A stretch of 64,000 nucleotides of DNA from the NCBI GenBank assembly GCA_965215445.1, contig CBDCDT010000002.1, positions 310,001 to 374,000 on the forward strand, given 5' to 3'. The notes below the pieces were generated by a model. That model made no database searches. It saw nothing but the letters and a program-made list of their open reading frames with translations, and was not told where the DNA came from. Numbering within the stretch: position 1 is the stretch's first letter; every line of letters starts with the position of its first letter. This DNA is from CBDBLK01 sp965215445. GTDB lineage: Bacteria > Bdellovibrionota > Bacteriovoracia > Bacteriovoracales > Bacteriovoracaceae. The position numbers and the translations under genes are program-made. Shown piece after piece: positions 36,053 through 45,324 of this stretch.

Positions 36053-37833
36053 CGTGAAGGCCTTAATTTCGCCGGTATTTCTTTTGTTTGCAATTCGGTG
36101 AATTTATCAATCAATTCGCTGAGAGAAAGTGTTTGATTGTGTTTTTCCCCGTAGGCCCTGATTGAGACTTGTTCATTTTCCACTTCTCTATCGCCGACGA
36201 CAATCATAAAGGGGATTTTGGCCTTTTGAATCTGCCTGGTTTTATAACCCATGGATTCTGGACGTTCGTCGAGACTTATGCGAAATCTGCGCTGTTCGAG
36301 TTCTGCGTGCAAATTGTGGCAAAAATCACCGTGTGCTTCCTTTTTAATCGGAACGATAACCGCCTGCTCGGGGGCCAACCAAAAGGGAAAAGCACCGGCC
36401 ACATGTTCAATATAAATTCCCATAAAACGCTCTAAGGAACCCAGTAAGGCGCGGTGAATAACAACCGGACGAACTTCATTTGAGTGCGAATCGGTGTAAT
36501 GTAAATCAAATCTTTCGGGAAGCTGAAAGTCGAGTTGAATCGTGCCCAATTGGTGATAACGGTTGAGGGCATCGGCAATTTCCACGTCAATTTTCGGCCC
36601 ATAAAAAGCACCTTCTCCCTCTTTGACAAAATATTCGTGTCCTGCGCTTTCCAATGCCCCCGTCAAGGCCTGTTCGGCCTGATCCCAAGTGGCATCGTCG
36701 CCAATTTTGGGATCGGGGCGGGTGGATAAATTAATTCTGATTTTTTGAAAACCAAAGTGTTCATAACAAATAAAAAACATTTCCATCAACTTCTTGATTT
36801 CTTCCTGAATACCGTCGAGGGCAATAAAAACGTGAGCATCGTCCTGACAAAAAGTCCGCACCCGGGTAAGGCCAGAGATGGCACCATGCTTTTCGTAACG
36901 GTGAAGACGGCCAAAATCCGCATAGCGCAGAGGCAAACTGCGATAAGAATGTTTGTAGTGTTTAAACATAAGCATGTGGCAGGGGCAATTCATCGGCTTG
37001 ACCGCATATTCGCGCTGGTCAATCTGGCTAAAGTACATATTTTCTTTATAGTGTTCGTAGTGGCCGGAAGTATGCCACAAATCACTGTCGAGCACTTGGG
37101 GCGTAATCACCTCTTGATAACCATACCAGCGATAAATCCGACGCATAAATTCGATGAGTTGATTGTAAACGACCGCCCCCTTGGGCATGAAGAAGGGACT
37201 TGCCGGCGCCACTGCCTCAAAATGAAAGAGAGCAAGTTCTTTACCGAGCTTTCTATGGTCGCGCGCCTTGGCCTCCTGTAAGAAGTGCAAATGCTGTTTG
37301 AGTTCTTCCCTGGAAAGAAAGCTGGCGGCGTAAACTCTTTGAAGCATGGAGCGCTTTTCATCACCCCGCCAATACGCTCCCGCCACATTGAGAAGTTTAA
37401 AGCTGGTCGGCAACTGGCCCGTATTTTCAACGTGAGGACCTCGGCAAAGGTCGATAAACTCCCCCTGCTTGTAACATGAAATTTCCTCATCTGAAGGAAT
37501 CGCCTCAATCAATTCCACTTTGAGGGTCTGGCCATGAGAAGAAAAAAAATCAATGGCCTCCTGGCGCTGCATAACCTGGCGCTCAATGGCCAATTTTTCT
37601 CTAATGATTTCTTTCATCTTTTTTTCAATTTTGCGAAGATCCTCCTCTCCCAAGCGGTAATCCATATCCACGTCGTAATAAAATCCAGTCTCAATAACCG
37701 GCCCCACCCCAAATTGGACAGAGGTATTGGGCCAAAGGCGCTGGATGGCCTGTGCCATAAGATGGGCCGACGAGTGGCGGATTGTATCAAGGTCAATTGA
37801 GTTCATAGCAAATTTTATTACCAGTCTGGCCAT
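36049..37833 (-). CDS. thrS: Threonyl-tRNA synthetase lacking the TGS domain
   Basis: A 594-residue class II synthetase. It starts almost directly in the editing domain (TIRHSSAHLMAQAI and CRGPHV, the HxxxH/CxxxH site), so the usual N-terminal TGS domain of about 60 residues is missing. Catalytic motifs are present: PKGAVVYNQLIEF, NCPCHM zinc cysteine, RYADFGRLHRYE, RVRTFCQDDAHVF and the C-terminal anticodon-binding domain (AVIVPIKKEAH...MIVVGDREVEN). The ATG at 37833 has AAGGG upstream; a second ATG at 37806 lacks one. First gene of the thrS-ddl-aminotransferase-ispA operon. Confidence 0.93.
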   Translation of the reverse strand: MARLVIKFAMNSIDLDTIRHSSAHLMAQAIQRLWPNTSVQFGVGPVIETGFYYDVDMDYRLGEEDLRKIEKKMKEIIREKLAIERQVMQRQEAIDFFSSHGQTLKVELIEAIPSDEEISCYKQGEFIDLCRGPHVENTGQLPTSFKLLNVAGAYWRGDEKRSMLQRVYAASFLSREELKQHLHFLQEAKARDHRKLGKELALFHFEAVAPASPFFMPKGAVVYNQLIEFMRRIYRWYGYQEVITPQVLDSDLWHTSGHYEHYKENMYFSQIDQREYAVKPMNCPCHMLMFKHYKHSYRSLPLRYADFGRLHRYEKHGAISGLTRVRTFCQDDAHVFIALDGIQEEIKKLMEMFFICYEHFGFQKIRINLSTRPDPKIGDDATWDQAEQALTGALESAGHEYFVKEGEGAFYGPKIDVEIADALNRYHQLGTIQLDFQLPERFDLHYTDSHSNEVRPVVIHRALLGSLERFMGIYIEHVAGAFPFWLAPEQAVIVPIKKEAHGDFCHNLHAELEQRRFRISLDERPESMGYKTRQIQKAKIPFMIVVGDREVENEQVSIRAYGEKHNQTLSLSELIDKFTELQTKEIPAKLRPSR

Positions 37834-37965
37834 TATATACCCTTAAAACATTTGACTTCAATGGTGGATGGAGTATTGCAACGCTTTCTTGCCATTTGGT
37901 AGTTAATTTTCGTATTGTAAAAGGGAACAATTTTGGTGGTGAATCATTTGCCGCTGGGAGGAAAA

Positions 37966-39333
37966 ATGGGCCAAACCCTTGAGTCAATGACGAACAGGCC
38001 GGCAAATGCCGAAATTCCCAGCTTTACCAAGATTCAAAACGGAACCCATTCCAACGAAGAAAAGGAGGAGGCCCTCGATTTGGCGGTTGCCCTGCTCCTG
38101 GAGGAAAATGGCCTCACTGACAATTTTGGCCCTCTCCAATCTTTGAAAAACTCTTCATCTCTTGCACAAAGTCAAATAGGTCGGGCCTTTTATAGCCTGG
38201 GCAAAGTCTACTACGATAAATCTGACTTATTGCGAGCAGAAGAAAATTTTGTCTGTGCCTACCAATGTACTGAGGGGCCGGAAAACGTCTTTCAAACGCT
38301 TAAAATCCTGGGCTTCCTGATCCGCATTTCCTCCGAAAAATTAGAGGACGACAAGGCCAAAACTTATATCCACGAGGCCGAAAGATTAGTTGAGTCCCTG
38401 ACTGCCACCATGTCCAATCTGGGTGCCGAGTATTTTTATCACTTGGGAGTTGTCAACACTTATAAGGGCGACTTTCAAAGCGCCTACACACATTATGAAT
38501 TGGCCTATCGAAAATCCTGCGAAGAAGATCAATCGGAATTGTCATCTAAAACCTTGCTCGCCTTGGCAGTCAATGCGTTTCATCGCAGAGAGTTTGAACA
38601 TTGCTTAAAATTTATCAACCAACTTACCGAACTGCTAAAAGTTGTCGACAAAGGTTATTTTTTGGGCATGGCCTATTTCTACCAGGCCAAAACCTTCGCC
38701 GAGCTGGGACAATACGAAAAGGCCTTATCCCATTACCGCCTGGCCAACCGAGCTTTACAAGAAAAGAAGTGTTGGAATTTATTTGGCCATATCTTGCTCG
38801 ACCAAGGCATCGTCTATAAGCGCAGCGGCCGTTACGAAAAAGCACTGGATTTATTTCAACTCTCTCGGGACACCATCGACGAAATAACCTACAGGCGACT
38901 GAGCGGACTTCTCGACGACGAAGTTAAAGAAGTCACTGACAAAACCGTCGATATTTATCTCGACCGCTTTAACTGCAAAATTACAGAGAGAACCCAAGGA
39001 ACCATTGATTTCAAACACCGTTTTATTTTGTTGGAAATTCTCTTTTTGCTGGCACGCAATCCGGGACATTATTACGATAAAGAAGAACTGGTCAAAAAAA
39101 TTTGGCAAAGTGAATACAATCCACTCATCCACGACAAACTTATCTACACCAGCGTAAGCCGTTTGAGAAAGCTCATTGAACCCAAGAATGAGCAGGGTGA
39201 GAGGTGCAAGTATATTCTCAGAGGAAAAGATGGCTACGCTTTCAGTTCCAGGGTCAAAATTCGCTTCCACACCGACCCTTATAATAGCCGTGGTCGCCCG
39301 ATCGGTAATGTAGACTTGGGAAGCCCAGTCTGA
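37966..39333 (+). CDS. TPR protein with C-terminal OmpR-type winged helix
   Basis: A 455-residue cytoplasmic regulator starting at the ATG at 37966, directly behind GGGAGG. Residues about 60-320 are TPR-like helical pairs (AFYSLGKVYYDKSDLLRAEENF, YFYHLGVVNTYKGDFQSAYTHYELAY, QYEKALSHYRLANRAL, GRYEKALDLFQLSRDTI). Residues about 355-445 are a PhoB/OmpR-like DNA-binding domain (FKHRFILLEILFLLARNPGHYYDKEELVKKIW...YTSVSRLRKLIEP..YILRGKDGYAF). No receiver or transmembrane domain is seen. It converges on flgE with 4 bp between stops. A role in flagellar or envelope gene control is only suggested by position. Confidence 0.78.
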   Translation: MGQTLESMTNRPANAEIPSFTKIQNGTHSNEEKEEALDLAVALLLEENGLTDNFGPLQSLKNSSSLAQSQIGRAFYSLGKVYYDKSDLLRAEENFVCAYQCTEGPENVFQTLKILGFLIRISSEKLEDDKAKTYIHEAERLVESLTATMSNLGAEYFYHLGVVNTYKGDFQSAYTHYELAYRKSCEEDQSELSSKTLLALAVNAFHRREFEHCLKFINQLTELLKVVDKGYFLGMAYFYQAKTFAELGQYEKALSHYRLANRALQEKKCWNLFGHILLDQGIVYKRSGRYEKALDLFQLSRDTIDEITYRRLSGLLDDEVKEVTDKTVDIYLDRFNCKITERTQGTIDFKHRFILLEILFLLARNPGHYYDKEELVKKIWQSEYNPLIHDKLIYTSVSRLRKLIEPKNEQGERCKYILRGKDGYAFSSRVKIRFHTDPYNSRGRPIGNVDLGSPV

Positions 39334-39337
39334 CAAA

Positions 39338-40621
39338 TTACCGTTTAATATCTAAAACTTCTTTGAGCATTTGGTCAGCCGTTTGCAAAGTTTTAGCACT
39401 GGCAGAAAAATTTCTCTGCGCCTTGATCAAAGCAATCAGTTCATTGGCAACATCAATATTTGAAAGCTCTATCGTCCTGGAAAAGACTTCACCTCTCCCG
39501 GCCTCGCCCGGTTTTCCCAGCGCTTCATCACCCGATTTGCGGGTGGCCTTAAAAAGGTTTTTTCCCATTTTAAAAAGGGCCTCACTGTTTTCAAACTTTG
39601 CAATGGCAACTTGAGCAATATTTTTGATAACACCATTGTCATAAACCGCAGTTAAAACCCCTTCGTTATTAAAGGAAACTGAAGTCAAAGTGGCCGCACT
39701 ATGGCCATCTTTGCTGTGGCGATTAATGGTCGATTCAGAGCCATATTGTGTTGAGGCCTCCAGGCCATCCCCGCCTTCAACTACCGACTTTCCCCAATCA
39801 AAAGCAATTTTCTGCCCCGGGGCCGCACCTTTGTTAAAATTGAAAGCATTTTGCCCATCTACCTCTTGTTGAAGTATTCCTTTGTCATTAAAAACCAGAC
39901 TTCCATTGGCCATTTCAACCAATTGCTCGGGATTTCCACCCTCAACATCTTTGCCTTCAACCATCACTCGGTAAAGCCAATTGTTATTGGCCGTTTTATT
40001 ATAAAAAATACTTGCCAAACGAGCAGTTCCAACATTGTCATAAACGGTTACAGAGTGGCTAAAATTAGAAGTCTCTCCCGGTTTATTCGGGTCAAATTCC
40101 ACCACCGAAGCACGGGAATCAAAGTTCATATTAATGCCGACTTTTTGTGTGGCCTCAGCAGGAATTGTGGTATTGCCGAGTCTGATTTCCGATTCCTTAT
40201 GGCCAATATTGCCCTTTGAATCAGCAGCAAAACCCATCACCGGATATTCGTCGGCGGTGACCAAATGGCCTTTTTTATCAAAATGCAAAGACCCATCCCG
40301 AGTATAGGCACTACCAAAGGGTGCTTGAATCTTAAAAAATCCATCTCCATTGACTGCCAAATCAGTGGCAATTCCGGTTCTGGCCAAATCTCCTTGGGTC
40401 ATTACCGGTTTAATATGTGACAACTTGACCCCGGCACCAATCTGGTCTCCCCCATCAATGCCTCTGAGAGATTTTGCGAAAATGTCCTGAAATTCCGCGC
40501 GAGATGCCTTGAAACCAAAAGTTCCAATATTGGCAATATTATCGGAAATAACCGCCATTCCCTCGCCGGCAGCAGAAAGGCCCGACAATCCTGAATTAAA
40601 AGAACCAAGTACGCCCGACAT
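39338..40621 (-). CDS. flgE: Flagellar hook protein FlgE
   Basis: A 427-residue hook subunit. The N-terminal rod-like helix SFNSGLSGLSAAGEGMAVISDNIANIGTFGFKASRAEF and the C-terminal VDVANELI-type helix (SNIDVANELIALIKAQRNFSASAKTLQTADQMLKEVLDI) are diagnostic. The central region (NGDGFFKIQ, GSAYTRDGSLHFDKKGHLV) is the FlgE/F/G D1 domain. It is the last gene of the flagellar operon, 120 bp after flgD. Confidence 0.95.
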   Translation of the reverse strand: MSGVLGSFNSGLSGLSAAGEGMAVISDNIANIGTFGFKASRAEFQDIFAKSLRGIDGGDQIGAGVKLSHIKPVMTQGDLARTGIATDLAVNGDGFFKIQAPFGSAYTRDGSLHFDKKGHLVTADEYPVMGFAADSKGNIGHKESEIRLGNTTIPAEATQKVGINMNFDSRASVVEFDPNKPGETSNFSHSVTVYDNVGTARLASIFYNKTANNNWLYRVMVEGKDVEGGNPEQLVEMANGSLVFNDKGILQQEVDGQNAFNFNKGAAPGQKIAFDWGKSVVEGGDGLEASTQYGSESTINRHSKDGHSAATLTSVSFNNEGVLTAVYDNGVIKNIAQVAIAKFENSEALFKMGKNLFKATRKSGDEALGKPGEAGRGEVFSRTIELSNIDVANELIALIKAQRNFSASAKTLQTADQMLKEVLDIKR

Positions 40622-40740
40622 ATCTCAACCCTCCATTATCATCTCCGATCCAGGCCGATTAGCAATTTGGGAGATGACTTAGTTTTTATTTTGAGGCATA
40701 ATGATGCATTGTGCAACGAGGTGTTTTTTTCCACATCGCA

Positions 40741-41508
40741 TCATTTTTGAGGAAGAGAAAAATTATCGACATCTCTTAAAAAAACCTTACTTTTATTATC
40801 AACAGTAAGAATAACTTCACCATCTTCAAAAGAGACACCTGTCACAATTCCTTTGGTCTTGGTATCTGCCTTAAATTCATTAAAATTTTCATCCCAGGCG
40901 GACACTTTAAAATGATAGGCCCCCTTTACCGCCGGCACTCCATCCGAACTCACACCATCCCAAGAAACACTCTGTGCTCCACGGCCGCGCCCATCCAATT
41001 CAATTTGCTTAACCATCGTATTGGATTGGTCAAAAATTTGCACAAGGAGCTTTTTGGCAGGCCTGGACAATCCAAAGGGAAGATTAATATTTTGAGTTTT
41101 TCCAGAGTGTTCAATGCTTGACCCATGAGTCAGTATTTCCTTGCCTAAAAGCGATGCACTCATAAATTTTTCTTGGTGAAAATTATTTTTACCATTCTTT
41201 TCAAATCTGCTATTTAAATTGGCCAATTGTTCAAGTTGTGAAAACTGGGCCAAATCTGCTGCAAATTCTTTCTGATCTGCCGGATTGAAAGGGTCTTGAT
41301 TTTGTAATTGATTGGCCAAAAGCTTTAAAAATGCATTTTTATCCAATTTCCCATGCGCATTTTTATCTACAAATTGATTTTCTTCAGAGGCCCCTGCCAA
41401 GCGATTAAGTTTTTTGCCAACATTGGCATCCTCTTCTGCTGCCTCGTTGGCAAATCTTCTAATATTCTGAAAGGGATTGTTGGCTTGAGGGCGACCAATA
41501 CCGGGCAT
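40741..41508 (-). CDS. flgD: Flagellar hook capping protein FlgD
   Basis: A 255-residue hook assembly scaffold. FLKLLANQLQNQDPFNPADQKEFAADLAQFSQLEQLANLN is the FlgD N-terminal signature, followed by the hydrophobic-patch segment and a FlgD Ig/tudor-like C-terminus (WDGVSSDGVPAVKGAYHFKVSA). It lies between fliK and flgE, as expected for hook genes. Confidence 0.93.
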   Translation of the reverse strand: MPGIGRPQANNPFQNIRRFANEAAEEDANVGKKLNRLAGASEENQFVDKNAHGKLDKNAFLKLLANQLQNQDPFNPADQKEFAADLAQFSQLEQLANLNSRFEKNGKNNFHQEKFMSASLLGKEILTHGSSIEHSGKTQNINLPFGLSRPAKKLLVQIFDQSNTMVKQIELDGRGRGAQSVSWDGVSSDGVPAVKGAYHFKVSAWDENFNEFKADTKTKGIVTGVSFEDGEVILTVDNKSKVFLRDVDNFSLPQK

Positions 41509-41524
41509 TTATCTCTTCTCCTCG

Positions 41525-42946
41525 TCAAGCAAAATTTCTATTGCGACTTTCTTTAAATTTTTGCCAAAGATTCTTTCTTCTATCTGAATCATTCTGCGAA
41601 GACTCTTCACGAGAACGCTGGTCAAAATCCTGCTCTTCCTTTGACATCAAAATATCCTGTTGAGAAAATTCTTGATCACCAGAAATAAAACTCTGGCCGG
41701 ATGTAATGATTTTAAGATCAGAAAGTTTAATACCAGCACTATCCAACGATTTAATCAATTCAAATTCTTGTTCAGTGAAAAAAGCTCTGGCCGATTCAGT
41801 ACCTACTTCAATTTGAAGATTAATTTGATTCCCAATTCCTTCTTTTTGAGCACTAACTTTAAAAGTCCCCAATTCATCGTGATAAACGGCGACATCCAAA
41901 TGATCTGCTCCCGCTATATAAGACTGCTCAATGTAGGTACTGATTTGGTTTATCACTGCTTGTTTGTTTGAAGAGCTTATTGCGCTCAAATCGAGAACTT
42001 GGACGTCCTTTATGTTTGATAATGAAGGCCCCGATTCTTTAGCTTGAGGTATAAAATGATTTTGCTCAAACCCAGTTTCAGGTCTGGTTACTTCCGATTT
42101 TTCTATGAAGAAAGGTTTTCGCAGAGATTGAAAAGAAACCTTATTTTCTTTAAGACCTTTTTTATGGATATTCTCAATCAAATTTTCTTTGCGATTGCCA
42201 CCACTATCTTGAATCTTCTTTTTCCCTTTGGGTAAATCCAATACCTCGTAAATAGCATGGTCTTGTTTGATATGAGCTGGTTTTTTATTAGCTAAAATTT
42301 GTTGAAGATGACTATTATGATATTTGGGGATGTTTGATTTAGGTGAAGTTATAAACTCCGGTCTTGGAGAATCCAAGTCCTTTAATTGTTCAAAACCCAC
42401 TTCATTTTCAGGCCTTGTAATAATCTTTTGGTTAAATGGTTCCTCTATTTTTTTCAAATGCTTTGTATTTCGAGAAGGACTTAAGATTTGATCCAAACCT
42501 ACTTCTGCTGTTTGAGTAGGTGTTTTTTTTAATTTTCCAGAAGTCATTGAAATCGCCGGGGCCGATGCTACAATACTTCGGACAACTTGTTTATGAGTAT
42601 GAGTCGGCATATCTTTAATCTTAAAATTCTTAGTTAAATTCTTAGTCAAGTTCGCAGGAGTCAACTTTTCTAAAATTGTTTTTTGCTTTGTTATTTTCTT
42701 ATGGTTTTTTTGATCAGGTGAAAACAAAGCAGGGGAGGGGGATCGAGGTCGGGCCGAAGGATGAGGGTAAGGGCGAGATTTTTTCATCTCTTTTTCAAAA
42801 AAAGTTGAAAATTTTTGTCCTTTGACCACTTGATTCGCCTGGTGGGTATTATCACCAGAAAATGAAATGTCCTTTTCTTGAGACGAAGAAAGGCCCGCAA
42901 GGCCTAAGTGGTTAGTATTTCGTACAAATTGCATAAATTTTCTCAT
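41525..42946 (-). CDS. fliK: Flagellar hook-length control protein FliK (probable)
   Basis: A 473-residue protein with a long disordered, Lys/Ser/Pro-rich N-terminal part, as typical of FliK rulers. Its C-terminal region (about 335-430: DHLDVAVYHDELGTFKVSAQKEGIGNQINLQIEVGTESARAFF..EFELIKSLDSAGIKLSDLKII) fits the FliK C-terminal switch domain. It is located directly before flgD. Sequence similarity is weak outside that domain, so part of the assignment rests on position. Confidence 0.8.
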   Translation of the reverse strand: MRKFMQFVRNTNHLGLAGLSSSQEKDISFSGDNTHQANQVVKGQKFSTFFEKEMKKSRPYPHPSARPRSPSPALFSPDQKNHKKITKQKTILEKLTPANLTKNLTKNFKIKDMPTHTHKQVVRSIVASAPAISMTSGKLKKTPTQTAEVGLDQILSPSRNTKHLKKIEEPFNQKIITRPENEVGFEQLKDLDSPRPEFITSPKSNIPKYHNSHLQQILANKKPAHIKQDHAIYEVLDLPKGKKKIQDSGGNRKENLIENIHKKGLKENKVSFQSLRKPFFIEKSEVTRPETGFEQNHFIPQAKESGPSLSNIKDVQVLDLSAISSSNKQAVINQISTYIEQSYIAGADHLDVAVYHDELGTFKVSAQKEGIGNQINLQIEVGTESARAFFTEQEFELIKSLDSAGIKLSDLKIITSGQSFISGDQEFSQQDILMSKEEQDFDQRSREESSQNDSDRRKNLWQKFKESRNRNFA

Positions 42947-42960
42947 CTAAACGCATAGCA

Positions 42961-43494
42961 TCATTGTTTCATACCCATAAATTGCTTTTGAAGCCGGGCA
43001 GATATTTCCTTATCCATCAAATTAAATATTTTAGAGACTTTTTCTGCCGGCAAAAGGCCTAAAATTTTTATACTAATTTCTTCCTCTTGCACGGAAAGAA
43101 TTTCCGCCGCATTAACTGTCCTCATACCCGAAATGACTTCAACCATGTGATTTACACGTTTGGACTTATCCTTGTCGTTTCTATCAATACAACCCAATAT
43201 TTTTTCCTGATTACTTTGAAAATCTTTAATTTTTTTCTCCAATATTTTCTCATTAAGAGTAATTTGCTCTTCTTTACGTTTTAATTTCATTTCTCTCACA
43301 TCAAGTTTTTTTTCTTTTTCCCACAATTCTTGACCCAATTTGGCCAAGTTCTTGGGCCTGAAACGTTTTATTTCTCTCACTAAGGCCTCTTCTATATCTT
43401 CATTACTAACTTTTTTTGCTGATGAGTCTTCATCCTGGGCCTCATTTTTTTCACAAAAAAATGTTATCAAAAGAAGAACCAGTAACAATTTCAT
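42961..43494 (-). CDS. MotE-like flagellar chaperone (MgtE_N-type) protein
   Basis: A 177-residue exported protein. The ATG at 43494 shares one base with the fliJ stop (TAATG) and has GGGAG 6 bp upstream. Signal peptide KLLLVLLLITFFCEKNEA is followed by a long coiled coil (about 50-110) and a C-terminal segment resembling the MgtE N-terminal/MotE domain (AEILSVQEEEISIKILGLLPAEKVSKIFNLMDKEISARLQ). In other bacteria MotE assists stator MotC folding in the periplasm. The fliJ-motE-fliK order supports a flagellar role. Confidence 0.7.
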   Translation of the reverse strand: MKLLLVLLLITFFCEKNEAQDEDSSAKKVSNEDIEEALVREIKRFRPKNLAKLGQELWEKEKKLDVREMKLKRKEEQITLNEKILEKKIKDFQSNQEKILGCIDRNDKDKSKRVNHMVEVISGMRTVNAAEILSVQEEEISIKILGLLPAEKVSKIFNLMDKEISARLQKQFMGMKQ

Positions 43495-43961
43495 TATTTC
43501 TCCCATTTTGCTTCTTGTTTTAAATGATAAGAACGCATCCTCACCATTTCTTCAGTATCTTCTCGTTGCTTTTTTTCAAATTTAATCTTATATTCCTGCA
43601 TTTTTTTTTCTTTAATTTTATCAATAACTTTGGTTTCTCCCATTGCCATTTTCATATCATTAATTTTTCCCTGGTATTTTTTCTTGAGAGAATCAATTAA
43701 TATTTCCTTGTTTTTGATATTTTCTCTCTCACTCTGGATATAGTATGGAAACGCTTCGATTAAAGAGCTTTTTGTTTTATTTGCCAACGATTCCTCTTGA
43801 AGAGCATAAGACCTTTCAATTCTGTTTTTTGAATCAATAATTTCATTTTTAAGATTTAATATATCTTGATTAATTCTACCGAGTTCTATCTTGATATTTT
43901 TTTCTTTCAATTTTCTAAATTTTAAAAGCCCTTCCAATTTGAATTTAAATTCTTTTTTCAT
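43494..43961 (-). CDS. fliJ: Flagellar export protein FliJ
   Basis: A 155-residue, almost wholly coiled-coil, highly charged protein beginning FKFKLEGLLKFRKLKEKNIKIELGRI, the FliJ N-terminal pattern. FliJ binds the FliI ATPase ring and the export gate. It sits directly after fliI, and its stop overlaps the next start by one base. Confidence 0.88.
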   Translation of the reverse strand: MKKEFKFKLEGLLKFRKLKEKNIKIELGRINQDILNLKNEIIDSKNRIERSYALQEESLANKTKSSLIEAFPYYIQSERENIKNKEILIDSLKKKYQGKINDMKMAMGETKVIDKIKEKKMQEYKIKFEKKQREDTEEMVRMRSYHLKQEAKWEK

Positions 43962-43974
43962 ATCTCAAAAAATG

Positions 43975-45324
43975 TCATTCGCCATCTATTCCTTCCGCTT
44001 TCCTCGCCAATTCCACCATTTTGTCGTAGAGTTCATTCGTCGAGTAATACTCTTTTGAGTCAAGCTCCTGTTTAACCAAATTTACAATGTCATCGTAAAT
44101 CAAAATGGCCTTATCTACTTTAGGGTTAGCACCTTTTGAATACGCTCCTACATTAATGAGGTCTTCATTTTCTCTATAAACGGCCAATAAATCCCTCAAG
44201 TGAGATGCAACAATTCTATGCTCGCGAGAAACTACACTGTTCATAACCCGTGACAAAGACTGAAGAATTTCAATCGCCGGAAATTGATTTTTCATGGCCA
44301 ATTCCCGACTTAATATAACGTGACCATCAGAAATGGCCTTGACAGCATCTGAAATAGGCTCATCTATATCTCCACCTTCTACCAAAACAGTGTAGAATCC
44401 AGTAATTGTACCTGCACCTTTTTTGGTTCCCGCTCTTTCCATAATGAGAGGAAGTTTGGAAAATACACCCGGGGTATATCCTTTGGGGCCAGGTGGTTCT
44501 CCCGCTCCCAATGAAATTTCTCTGCAGGCCATGGCAAACCGAGTTATCGAATCAACCATCAAAACAACATCTAATTTTTTGTCACGAAAATATTCCGCTA
44601 TAGTAGATGCCGTATAGGCCGCCTTGATCTTAATCAGTGGAGATTGATCTGATGTGGCCACAATGACAACCGATTTTTTAAGCCCTTCTTCGCCCAAGTC
44701 TTTTTCTATAAATTCCCGAACCTCTCTTCCTCGCTCTCCAACCAACGCAATAATGTTAATATCGGCAGAAGTTCTTTGAGCAATCATCCCCATAGTAACC
44801 GATTTTCCAACTCCCGATCCGGCCATTATGGCCAATCTTTGCCCTTTCCCAACTGTTGTAAAACAATCAATAGCATGGATTCCCGTGCTTAAAGAACGAT
44901 CTATTGTAGGTCTTTTTAATGGATTAATTTTTTGACCAAATATACTTCGGACTTCATCAATATCACCTATTGCCCCTTTGTCATCTATCGGATTGCATTG
45001 AAAATCTACAACCCTTCCCAACATATCTGAACTTATTTTAATAGTCGTGGCCAATCCTTTCAAAGAAACTCTGGTTTCGTTATTAATTCCTGACAGTTCT
45101 TCATAAGGCATAACCACGCAACTATTTTTTTTGATAGAAATGACTTCACCCAAGCACTTGTCACCAAATTCTGTTACAAATTCTACATTGCTTCCAACTA
45201 TGGCATTAGAAAGCCCAACTTCATAAAAATTACCACGATTGGCCAATATTTTCCCAACTCTTCTGTACGGGTCGCTGTATTCATGCAATCTATGTATCTC
45301 TCTAATATTTAAATTTTCATTCAT
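43975..45324 (-). CDS. fliI: Flagellar export ATPase FliI
   Basis: A 449-residue F1-beta-like ATPase that powers type III flagellar export. Walker A AGSGVGKS is at 168-175, Walker B VVLMVDSITRFAMACREI follows, and GEPPGPKGYTPGVFSKLPLIMERAG is diagnostic of FliI/SctN. The ATG at 45324 (MNENLNIREI) is chosen; it overlaps the fliH stop by 8 bp. Longer in-frame starts upstream lie within fliH. Confidence 0.95.
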   Translation of the reverse strand: MNENLNIREIHRLHEYSDPYRRVGKILANRGNFYEVGLSNAIVGSNVEFVTEFGDKCLGEVISIKKNSCVVMPYEELSGINNETRVSLKGLATTIKISSDMLGRVVDFQCNPIDDKGAIGDIDEVRSIFGQKINPLKRPTIDRSLSTGIHAIDCFTTVGKGQRLAIMAGSGVGKSVTMGMIAQRTSADINIIALVGERGREVREFIEKDLGEEGLKKSVVIVATSDQSPLIKIKAAYTASTIAEYFRDKKLDVVLMVDSITRFAMACREISLGAGEPPGPKGYTPGVFSKLPLIMERAGTKKGAGTITGFYTVLVEGGDIDEPISDAVKAISDGHVILSRELAMKNQFPAIEILQSLSRVMNSVVSREHRIVASHLRDLLAVYRENEDLINVGAYSKGANPKVDKAILIYDDIVNLVKQELDSKEYYSTNELYDKMVELARKAEGIDGE

